Assembly: GCA_003427395.1 (NCBI GenBank)
Contig: BFEA01000076.1
Coordinates: 1,402,876 to 1,436,038, forward strand
Length of the DNA: 33,163 nt
Origin: Chara braunii
Taxonomy: Eukaryota > Streptophyta > Charophyceae > Charales > Characeae
Direction: 5' to 3'
Shown here: piece after piece, positions 11,705 to 18,943 of the stretch
Layout: each line of letters begins with the position of its first letter
Numbering within the stretch: the stretch's first letter is position 1
Notes under the pieces: model-generated
What the model saw: only the letters and a program-made list of their open reading frames with translations
Databases searched by the model: none
What the model was told of the DNA's origin: nothing
Position numbers and translations under genes: made by a program

Positions 11705-11846
11705 CGTCGGTCCCCAACACTTAGTCCCGTCGGTGGTCCCCGACACTTAGTCCCGCCGGTGGTCCCCGGCACTTAGTTCCACCGGTGTTCCCCGACACTT
11801 AGTCCCGTCGGCGGTCCCCGACACTTAGTCCCGTTGGCGGTCCCCT
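11705..11846. repeat. 26-bp minisatellite, about 5-6 copies
   Basis: CACTTAGTCCCGTCGGTGGT-type units start at 11718, 11744, 11770, 11796 and 11822, an exact 26-base period. Each unit can form a short hairpin (GTCGG...CCGAC). The 11744 unit has GCCGG...CCGGC, changing both sides of a pair together. Confidence 0.9.
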
Positions 11847-12115
11847 CCACATTTCGCCCCGGACGCCATTATTTTTACTTAGTCCCATGTGGTCCCGGGT
11901 GCCTTTCCCCGAGGTGTCTCATGCCCCTTGGGCGTCTTGTCGCCCCATAGCAACTCCTCTCCTTAGTCTTTCCTCGCGCCTTGTGCGTGCCGATCTCTTT
12001 GGTCGTGGGCCTCCGCTCCGAGGCTCCCATAGGTGACCCCCACGTTGGATCCTCATTTTCTGGCTTCCCGCGGCTTCTGGCTGCCCATCCCTCGACTTCC
12101 TCATTCCTTTATTGC

Positions 12116-12414
12116 TGTCGCGGTGTAATTGCTAGTTGAAAGGGCCCTTTGGCCTTAGTCTTATTGCATTCCGATGACCCTCCCGGCCTCCTGCTATGTT
12201 CTATGTGTCCCTGTTCTTGCGCTCGCTGGCTTGCCGCCGCTAGTTCTTTCCTCCTATGGTTCTCTCCTCAGGGCATCACTCCCTTCTGCGGCCTAATCCT
12301 TTGTCTTTTCTCTCTCCTGCTTCCTCGCTCCAGATTTCTCTGTTGTGCACAAATTGTCCGTATTCAATCTCTCGAGTGATGGAAAGTTATTCTGGACCCA
12401 CCAGTCCCGACACA
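12116..12414 (-). mobile_element. candidate 3' LTR of element C
   Basis: The upper edge is well placed. On the minus strand the sequence after a polypurine tract begins TGTGTCGGGACTGG, a normal LTR start. The lower edge is a guess: a TGTCGCGG at 12116 would give a 299-bp LTR running TG to CA, and its minus-strand end GCGACA equals the end of the other LTR at 29780. No second copy of this LTR is in the window to confirm the edges. Confidence 0.3.
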
Positions 12415-12425
12415 TTCCCCCCACT
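12415..12425 (-). other. polypurine tract of element C
   Basis: The minus strand reads AGTGGGGGGAA, followed directly by a TGTGTC LTR start. Plus-strand DNA synthesis of an LTR retrotransposon is primed from such a tract. It fixes a minus-strand element whose body lies at higher coordinates, where the methyltransferase fragment is found. Confidence 0.7.
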
Positions 12426-12429
12426 CATT

Positions 12430-12447
12430 CGCGATGTCCTCATCGCG
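12430..12447. promoter_or_regulatory. hairpin beside the polypurine tract (element C)
   Basis: CGCGATG, a 4-base loop and CATCGCG form a perfect 7-bp stem five bases from the polypurine tract. The second polypurine tract, at 13623, has the same hairpin in the same place with one base pair changed on both sides. The function is unknown. Confidence 0.5.
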
Positions 12448-12751
12448 CACCAATCTCTTGTTAGTGGATTTTTGAGGGATAAACGGGAGAGGAGGATGAG
12501 ATATTATGGGTGGTTAATTTGTCAGGGTCCATTCCATTCTTACCCCATTCCTTTCTCAACGTTTTTCTTAGCTTCCGGCCTTTGGGGTGGAGTAGGGTAT
12601 GGGGGAGTCGAAGGTTCTACAACTTAGACCAGGTTGCTCATTTCCATCATAGAGCAGACGGGGCTCTTCTTGCTTCATGCACTTAACTACTGGTATGCTG
12701 GCTTTATTCCCAGGATGACAATTTGTTGTCATAACACAATTGGTTTTCTCA

Positions 12752-13147
12752 TTCTATGTCTTGACTTTGTTGATAACAAATTGTAGGCAAGTTTTTCGGA
12801 TGCGACTCAATGTCAGGCATTTGCTCCGAAAGGGAGATGTTTGTCTAGTACAACCGCCGCCTTTGCTGTGGTGATACCCACTTCGAATCAGTGAGCCCAG
12901 ACACAACTCCCCTTAAGTGCTTCGTAATCTCGAATCTATCTTCCCATTTCATCGAGAAAGCATTCTCGAGCAGAAACCATTTTGGTCTCGCCTCATTCAT
13001 TACTCTTATAAAAAATAATCTACTTTTCGGCCCGTGCAATCTATGTTTTCCCTTTACCGTTCCCCGACGCTCAGACCTTGCCAAATCCACATACATCTCC
13101 CCCGGGTCCATTCGCCCGACTCTCCTCAGGTCCTGCCAATTTTGCAT
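12752..13147 (-). pseudogene. DNMT3-like cytosine-5 DNA methyltransferase fragment
   Basis: The family transfers a methyl group from S-adenosylmethionine to C5 of cytosine. The open part (13147 to 12845, 100 codons) shows the central C5-methyltransferase motifs: a DLARSERRG stretch, KSRLFF (41-46), ARPKWFLLENAFSM (53-66; motif VI Glu-Asn at 61-62) and SPQQRRRLY (92-100; motif VIII). A TAG at 12845-12847 stands where relatives have Trp, and the frame resumes as TNIS and runs to a TGA at 12749. The order matches DNMT3/DRM-type and phage-like enzymes. The catalytic Pro-Cys-Gln that should precede DLA is absent: Val20 joins directly to Asp21. Motif I is also missing, as the frame is closed by TGA just before the first Met. 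It lies on the same strand as, and about 330 bases upstream of, a polypurine tract and LTR start, so it was probably the 3'-terminal gene or domain of an LTR retrotransposon. It is inactive as it stands. Confidence 0.8.
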
Positions 13148-13198
13148 TCATATCACTCTTTGTCCTTTCTTGTTCCTTGCTTATTTTTAACTTTTTCA

Positions 13199-13622
13199 TG
13201 CATGCTGGCCAGTTCATCCCTTGTGCACCTCTCTTTCAAACACCTTGTCAGACCTTTTTCCAAATACTCATCTGTTTCCCAGCCTGACAGTCTTTCTCTC
13301 AGATCCATACATAGTCCATCATACGAGTCTTTTCTTTTCTAGACGTCTTGCTCGGCCCTTTTTCAAGCTTATGCCAAATCAATCACACAAGTCGCTTGCC
13401 AGGCCTTTTCTCAAGCTCATGCAACATCAATTTCTCACCCATTTCTTTTCTGGACATCTTGCCAGACCTTTTCTCAAGCCTGCGCAAAGTCAATTACGCA
13501 TCCATTCTTCTCTTCTAGACATCTTGCCAGACCTCTTCTCAAGCTCATGCAACGTTAATTATTCATCCTTATGCTCATAGTATCCTTCTTTTTTGCATGC
13601 TCTATCTTCGGTAGATGATACA
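13199..13622 (-). mobile_element. candidate 3' LTR next to element A
   Basis: The upper edge is defined by the polypurine tract at 13623. The minus strand then begins TGTATCATC. The lower edge is unknown; a TG near 13199 is only a possibility. The region between here and 13150 abuts the truncated start of the methyltransferase fragment, which suggests this element inserted into that gene. Confidence 0.3.
13310..13580. repeat. irregular 50-64-bp tandem repeat
   Basis: CTTGCCAGACCTTTTCTCAAGC-like blocks recur near 13345, 13395, 13459 and 13523, with CATGCAACATCAATT-like spacers. The array lies just below the LTR edge at 13622 and may be LTR-internal. Confidence 0.65.
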
Positions 13623-13635
13623 CCTTCCCCCCACT
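13623..13635 (-). other. polypurine tract of element A
   Basis: The minus strand reads AGTGGGGGGAAGG followed by TGTATCATC, matching the arrangement at 12415. A perfect 7-bp hairpin (TGCGATG, 4-base loop, CATCGCA) lies at 13641-13658. Confidence 0.65.
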
Positions 13636-13659
13636 CAAAATGCGATGTCCCCATCGCAC

Positions 13660-14165
13660 GACTAGTTCTCACTCGGAGGTACGCAACCTTTGGCCCACCA
13701 ACGAGTAGGCGAATGCCGGCCCATCAGCCCCAAAAAGGAAGGGGGATCAGTCCTCCCCCTGCTGATAACTCACCTCATCCCCTTACTCCGTCCGACCTTT
13801 TGCCGCTTACGAGACGGACGTCATTACTGAGGTACCTCCTCACATCTGGAAAGCAGGTCCAGTCCAAGCCTCCCAGGACCCCGTCTTGTCGTAAGGGCTT
13901 CCTCGTGAACCGTTCCTCCCGAGTGGTAATTTTGTAGATCCGTCTTCTTCCTTTCAAGAGAGTTGGGGCTCTCAATTAGTCCACGAGTGCAGTTACGAAG
14001 ACCTCGAAATTAGTCCCGAGGCGGTTGTAATGCTCCGGCGGGGCGGTGTCAATACCCCGTGGTGGTTGTGGCTTCCACCCGGTACCACGCCCAACTCCTC
14101 CCTCTGGACAGTGCCGCTCAACTTAACGCGAGCCGCCGTGGTCCATTCCAAGCGGCCATGCCGCC
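13660..14165 (-). pseudogene. decayed terminal ORF of element A, unknown function
   Basis: One minus-strand frame reads as protein for about 165 codons, with stops at 14123 (TAA), 13976 (TAA), 13775 (TGA) and 13724 (TGA). Between stops the sequence looks protein-like: HYNRLGTNFEVFVTALVD, IYKITTREERFTRKPLRQDG, LGGLDWTCFPDVRRYLSND and WAGIRLLVGGPKVAYLRVR. I do not recognise the family. It ends beside the polypurine tract, so it would be the last coding region of the element, as the methyltransferase fragment is in element C. Only the 67-codon middle (13975-13775) is uninterrupted. Confidence 0.45.
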
Positions 14166-14199
14166 CCTCAACGACATGGCGTGTGGTTGGGGAGAACAA

Positions 14200-14850
14200 A
14201 AGAGACTAGAAAAAAAGAATGGCTCTCTCGCCCATTTGGTTCCCTCACCCTTTGACGTTTAGGCGTTCAACACGAGGCGCAACTTGAAATTCCCGACTAG
14301 AGCTTGTTGTCGGGGTCAATTCCGGACGTCCCGCACCGATCCAAGTGGTAGGTGCCTTGGTCCTTTAACCCTCATCCCCTTACAAGAGGAACAGGTCGCG
14401 CTGAGACTTTTTCCCTTACAGGGATAGAGGTCTTGGGGTCGCGGTGCGAGCACCGGTATCCCCCTCCTGCTGAGGCCAAAGACTAGAAAAATAAAAATTT
14501 ATTTCAATGCTATTTCCAAGTCCATTTCAAGTTGCCTAGGGTCCCCTGCTTATGCAATGCAACATTCAATCCTCAATCATTCAATCCAATGCTATTTCCA
14601 AGGCTGATTCTCATGGCTGGTCAGACAGCCTCTTATCAACAAGGCCACCCCCATGGCCGGTCTGGCGGTCATTCTCTGAATAGCCATTTCTCAAGACTGA
14701 CCCTTCCGCTCACTCAATCCTCAATTTTCTCATTTCTCAACACCCAATCTTTGTGACCGTTCCAACGGTCCCTGCCCTTCTCGGCTTTAAGGCTCCGCCT
14801 TCTTTATCCTATCCTTCTCATTCACATCTTTCTTCCGCCTCCTTGACTAT
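14200..14850. other. no recognisable gene
   Basis: A minus-strand frame of about 54 codons is open near 14300-14490 but has no motif. The phrase CAATGCTATTTCCAAG occurs twice (near 14507 and 14589). Confidence 0.4.
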
Positions 14851-15220
14851 TTCAGCGGCCTACCCACCGGCCTTTTTCCATTTCCTCCATTCAACTCATT
14901 GGCTATCTCAACGACTGACCCACCGGCCTTTTTTCATTTCCTCCATTCAACTCATTGGCTATTTCAACGACCGGCCCACCGACCTTTTTCACCTCTCTCA
15001 TCCATCCTTTGGCTATTTTCATTGACCGACCCACCGACCTTTTCCATTTCTCTCATCCCATTGGTTATTTCAATGACCGGCCCACCGACCCTTTCCATCC
15101 CTTCCTCTCATCCACTGGCTATTTCAATAACCGCCCACCGGCCCTTTCCATTTCTCTCATCCCATTGGCTATTTCAATGACCGACCCACCGACCCTTTTC
15201 ATCTCTTATTGCTCATTCCA
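14850..15220. repeat. 52-56-bp tandem repeat, about 7 copies
   Basis: ATTGGCTATTTCAA followed by a GACCGGCCCACCGACC-like block recurs near 14898, 14954, 15008, 15061, 15115 and 15165. The plus-strand ORFs across it are repeat artefacts. Confidence 0.8.
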
Positions 15221-15284
15221 GCACGTTCTCAATCAACCTTTCTCAATCAAATATGCACGGGACCCCAGTGCCTATCTAAAAAGG

Positions 15285-15510
15285 AATGACCCTTGTCAGG
15301 GGCCATTCCCGAACAACCTGGTTAGGGTCGTTCTTTTCCATTATCAAGTCGAACAGCCTGGTTAGGGTCATTCATTTCCATTCTCAAGTCGAACAGCCTG
15401 GTTAGGGCCATTCATTTCCATTCTCAAGTCGAACAACCTGGTTAGGGTCATTCCTTTCCATTCTCAAGTTGAACAGCCTGGTTAGAGTCATTCCTTTCCA
15501 TTCTCAATGT
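15285..15510. repeat. 40-bp tandem repeat, 5 copies
   Basis: GTTAGGGTCATTC starts at 15321, 15361, 15401, 15441 and 15481 (with small changes), each copy followed by TTTCCATTCTCAAGTCGAAC. The period is exactly 40. Confidence 0.9.
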
Positions 15511-15604
15511 TAGTGCCCGAGGGGGTGGGCCTCGAGGTTACGGATCCCATTTCTGTCTTGGAGGTTAGAAGGTGGTCATCTCATTTTTTGAGTGTTGTTC
15601 TCTC

Positions 15605-15725
15605 TCTTCCATTTCTCATAATAATGTACCATCCATTCCATTTCTCACAGTAATGTACCATCCATTCCATTTCTCACAGTAATGTATCATCCATTCCATT
15701 TCTCACAGCAATGTACCATCCATGC
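15605..15725. repeat. 29-bp tandem repeat, 4 copies
   Basis: AATGTACCATCCATTCCATT recurs every 29 bases from 15623, with CTCACAGT between copies. Confidence 0.9.
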
Positions 15726-15729
15726 GTAC

Positions 15730-16140
15730 ATCCGGCTTAGCGTCTAGCACTCGAGTCGGGGCTCGCGATCCCAAGCAGCACTAGCCCACCCGGCCATTCA
15801 TCCATAACAAAAGACAAAGGCACCCCTTCCATTTTCACTCTTCCTAATCACTCAGGTTTCAGCTATTCTCAGTCTCATTCATGACTCAGTCGGATTAGGC
15901 TCCTAGGGAAGGAGTGTTCTTCATACCCCTTAACACATAGGTTCCCTAACCTCTCTTGTACTCGACCAGTCATTCAATGTCATGGTTTGCTTGTCAATCC
16001 GTACTCGAGGTTTTTCCCTCTCAAAAGCATAATCCTTATTCGACCCAGAATTCACAGTACACCCTCTCCCAATTGGTCTCATCCCAAGGTAGCTCATCAA
16101 AAAAAGTAGCCTCGGAAAAACTATCTTCTATCTTATTGTG
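15730..16140 (-). pseudogene. possible decayed continuation of accessory coding region
   Basis: A minus-strand frame reads as plausible protein (EDSFSEATFFDELPWDE, then TNWERVYCEFWVE) and continues through many stops, mostly TGA, to about 15730. It is in a different frame from the accessory ORF above it. This may be the decayed C-terminal part of that protein or chance, and no family is recognised. Confidence 0.2.
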
Positions 16141-16271
16141 ACTCAGCCTTAACTGACCCTCTTTTCACTTTCACCGTTAGCAAGTTTGTCCATATTGTAC
16201 ATGTTCTCGGCATTCTCATGTCTCCGCAGACAGAAAAACAGCGATCATTTTCAATGCTAAGTCAACACCTA

Positions 16272-17192
16272 GTTCCTATTGCTGCCTTGCGCATCGTCTT
16301 GCCCAGTTCCTTGTCCACCCTCTTCCTTGGCAGGCTTCCTAACCCCCAGGCCGTAGGTCTCGGTCTCTCTTTTCATCCTTACAATTTTATGCAACTCTGC
16401 CTCGTTAAAAAAATCCAGTGGTGTGGCTTCCACCCCTGCCCTTGCAAGTTCCCGAGTCTTGATAATTCATTCGTGCCTGATTACATTGGTTCATTGTTGA
16501 AACCAATGACTGGGCGTGGGCCCGAACTCGTCCTCCCATCTAAAAACCCCATCGCCCGGATGGTGCATCAGAGGCCGCCCCTCTTCCCTAGGCCTTGAGA
16601 TCTCATCCCTCGCATCCCACTCATCCCCGCTGCTGATTTCTATGACTTCTCGCACATCCTTCTCCTCGTCCCCCTCGTCTTCAGTCTGTATGGGGCTATA
16701 CCCACCAGCAAGGTTCTTTGGATCGTAGGTAAAAGGGATCTCTGTCCCCGTCCCATACCCCTCACAACTGTCGTGATCGCTTCGTCCTTCAAGCGGGCTC
16801 TCCCTTGTCTCCTCGTCCTCCTCACGTTTGCTACGCATACCTTGCCTCCCCTCGCTTTCCTTATGCCAAGTCTCACGTGGTTCGCCCCTGTTGGCCCCTT
16901 CCCCGTTAGAGACCCGAGCCTTATCTCTCATTTCTGTGTTGCCTCCTTTTTCCACATTTGCCCTTCCCTTTTCGCCCTCACTGTCAGATGATATTTCTAT
17001 ACCTTCTCCCTTGCGGAGGGGTGAGGGTTTCCTACACAAGCATTTTCTTCCACCCCTGCCTATCACTGGTCCGCCCATGAGCGCAATGTACAATTTTCTC
17101 TTCGTTGTCCTCCTCCCTTGGCTTGGTCCAGCTTCTTCCCCTCCGGTAGGCCTGTTGATTGCCCCGCTGTCGTTCTCGTTGCCGAATTCCAT
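16272..17192 (-). CDS. accessory ORF downstream of integrase with two SUMO-interaction-like motifs
   Basis: An open frame of 233 codons (17192-16491) continues in the same frame through two TGA codons (16491, 16467) for about 75 more codons to a TAG at 16269. The protein is acidic, charged and probably disordered. Two related motifs stand out: GIEISSDSEGE (64-74) and EVIEISSGDE (182-191). Each is a short Ile/Val-rich strand followed by Ser and acidic residues, the pattern of SUMO-interacting motifs. A basic stretch, RRTTKRKLY with GRGGRKCLCRK, lies at 27-54. The ORF is on the same strand as integrase, 371 bases after it, so it may be an extra 3' gene of element A. It has no chromodomain or recognisable enzyme fold, and its function is unknown. 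Confidence 0.5.
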
Positions 17193-17563
17193 TTTTGTCT
17201 TTTCTCGTTTTACTCCTAAGCCCTATATAACAAAACAACACCCGCAATATCCCTCACACACTCGCGCCTCCCCCCCCTTTAGGCCGGTAGACATTCCCAA
17301 AATGCACCCAGTATCCCTCGCATCACGCCCCTTTTATGCATGCAAATGCGTCGTTTGTGACGACCCTTTTTTTTTTTCCGTAAAAAACTATAATACAATG
17401 CCCCAAACATCCCTTCCCGTTGTCACACAAGCCAAATATTGCAAACCCCCAAGTCATGCTGCCTTTCAACCTCAGTCAGTTCAAGCCAAAGCGCTAGTCC
17501 CAAAAAAATAACAGTCCCACGAACATGGTCAGAGACAAACCATAGTGTGGGCAAGGCTTGTGG

Positions 17564-18130
17564 TCAGTCTTTAGCTTGTGGCTCATCTGTTTCTTTATCT
17601 TCGGCCTCCTGAAGCCATTGTTCCACTGGGTCCCGACTTAGAAACCTCACCAGTCGTTGCCCCGGGAAGGCCCCTTTCAATCCAGTTCCATCCAAATCTT
17701 CCAGTTCGAAGGTGTTCGGTCCCACCCGCTTGGCGACCCGGTAGGGGCCTTTGAACCTCCTTCCCAACTGTCCCGACCAAGTACTTTCTAGTGTCGAGTT
17801 CCTTAGCAGTACCATCTCCCCCACCTGAAGTGGTTCCTTTCTGACATTCTTAACCTGGTCCCACCTTGCTTTGTCTCTCATTCTACTGTCCAGCACCCGG
17901 CTGACGATGTTTTCCATGACCTCCTCATTCTTAAGGATTTGTTGACATCTTGCCTCGATTAACTCTTCAGTGGTCATTTGCGGATCATCATCTAACCTAT
18001 TCCAGGTAGGTACCAAGGCTTCCACAGGAGAGTCGATCTCTCTTCCGTACCAAAGCTCTTCCGGGATACATCCTGTTGTCCTTTTAGGAGTCATATTCTC
18101 TGCAAAGACAGCCTGCTTAAAATACCTAGG
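17564..18130 (-). CDS. pol: Ty3/gypsy integrase, C-terminal part (GPY/F module)
   Basis: This continues the integrase frame after the TGA at 18131; the listed Met is 12 codons in, at 18094. Residues TTGCIPEELWYGREI (6-20) are the usual post-catalytic segment. FKGPYRVAKRVGPNTFEL (114-131) is the GPY/F module found at the end of Ty3/gypsy integrases, which binds DNA nonspecifically. No chromodomain follows, and the frame ends in an acidic tail. The break from the catalytic core is a single stop codon, so this was part of one polyprotein. Confidence 0.85.
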   Translation of the reverse strand, partial: PRYFKQAVFAENMTPKRTTGCIPEELWYGREIDSPVEALVPTWNRLDDDPQMTTEELIEARCQQILKNEEVMENIVSRVLDSRMRDKARWDQVKNVRKEPLQVGEMVLLRNSTLESTWSGQLGRRFKGPYRVAKRVGPNTFELEDLDGTGLKGAFPGQRLVRFLSRDPVEQWLQEAEDKETDEPQAKD

Positions 18131-18943
18131 TCAGTACCCCAGATGGTCTACTGCGAGCTTTGCAATCGTGTTCTTCAAGGTTCGGTGTCCCCTTTCCACA
18201 GGTGCATTGGCCTTATGGTGATACGGCTCGATGAGTTTGATCGGTACACAGAGTCTCTTAAGCATCCCCAATACTTCTTGGTTCACAAATTCCGTCCCGT
18301 TGTCTGTTATAAACCTCCTGACGAACGAATGCCTTAAGTAGAAGTCTTCTATCCAGTCCGCCACACTCCTCCCTGTCTTTTTCTTGAGGGTGACTGCCTC
18401 CACGAACCCACTCAAGTTGTCTCGCGCATCCAGGATATACCTGTACCCATCCGTTGATACAGGCATGACCGCAAGGTCGACGTGGACCAGATGTCCCGGC
18501 CCTAGCACCCGCGTTGGTCTAAGCGGCTTGAAGGCCCGCACCGAGCTTCGTTCTTGGCAAATAAGGCAAGTCTGGCAGTATATGGCGACCATGCCTGCCA
18601 TGCCTGGCCAATAATAGAGTGGTGTTATCTTTGCAAGCGTTCCTTTGGACGACCGATGACCTCCAGCTAACTCGTCGTGCATTGTCTGGATAACGTCTAC
18701 TTGCCTAGGTCTTCCGCACACAACCCTTCTGGGCATAGCACCTTCCTCCCTTCGGAACAAATGCCCACCCCTTAGGACGTACCTTTCAGCTTCTTCCCTT
18801 GCTTTAATACTGACTTCCGTAGGTTGTTTGTTTCCTACCAACAACAACCCGATCTCCCAAAAGAGCCCTTCGTATGATTGGACATAGAAAAACTTATCCC
18901 CGTCCTTGCCCCCATCCTTTCCTTCCTGCATCTGACTTACCAC
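18131..18943 (-). CDS. pol: Ty3/gypsy integrase, zinc-binding and catalytic core
   Basis: Integrase joins the cDNA ends to host DNA. The His/Cys zinc-binding module is seen at H89, H96, C126 and C129 (with an extra C123). The catalytic triad is complete: D156 (HVDLAVM), D214 (FITDNGTEF) and E250 (NAPVERGHRTLKN), with exactly 35 residues between the second Asp and the Glu, the D,D35E spacing. The frame is continuous with RNase H upstream apart from one TGA (18944-18946), and with the C-terminal part apart from one TGA (18131-18133). The listed first codon is GTG and is not a true start. Confidence 0.92.
   Translation of the reverse strand: MVSQMQEGKDGGKDGDKFFYVQSYEGLFWEIGLLLVGNKQPTEVSIKAREEAERYVLRGGHLFRREEGAMPRRVVCGRPRQVDVIQTMHDELAGGHRSSKGTLAKITPLYYWPGMAGMVAIYCQTCLICQERSSVRAFKPLRPTRVLGPGHLVHVDLAVMPVSTDGYRYILDARDNLSGFVEAVTLKKKTGRSVADWIEDFYLRHSFVRRFITDNGTEFVNQEVLGMLKRLCVPIKLIEPYHHKANAPVERGHRTLKNTIAKLAVDHLGY

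Noticed and set aside
12752-13147. Active methyltransferase gene
   Set aside because: It lacks motif I and the catalytic Cys segment and has an in-frame TAG, so it is a fragment.
16828-17511. 227-codon plus-strand ORF opposite the accessory ORF
   Set aside because: It is a shadow of the minus-strand coding sequence, with low-complexity Leu/Ser/Pro composition and no motif.
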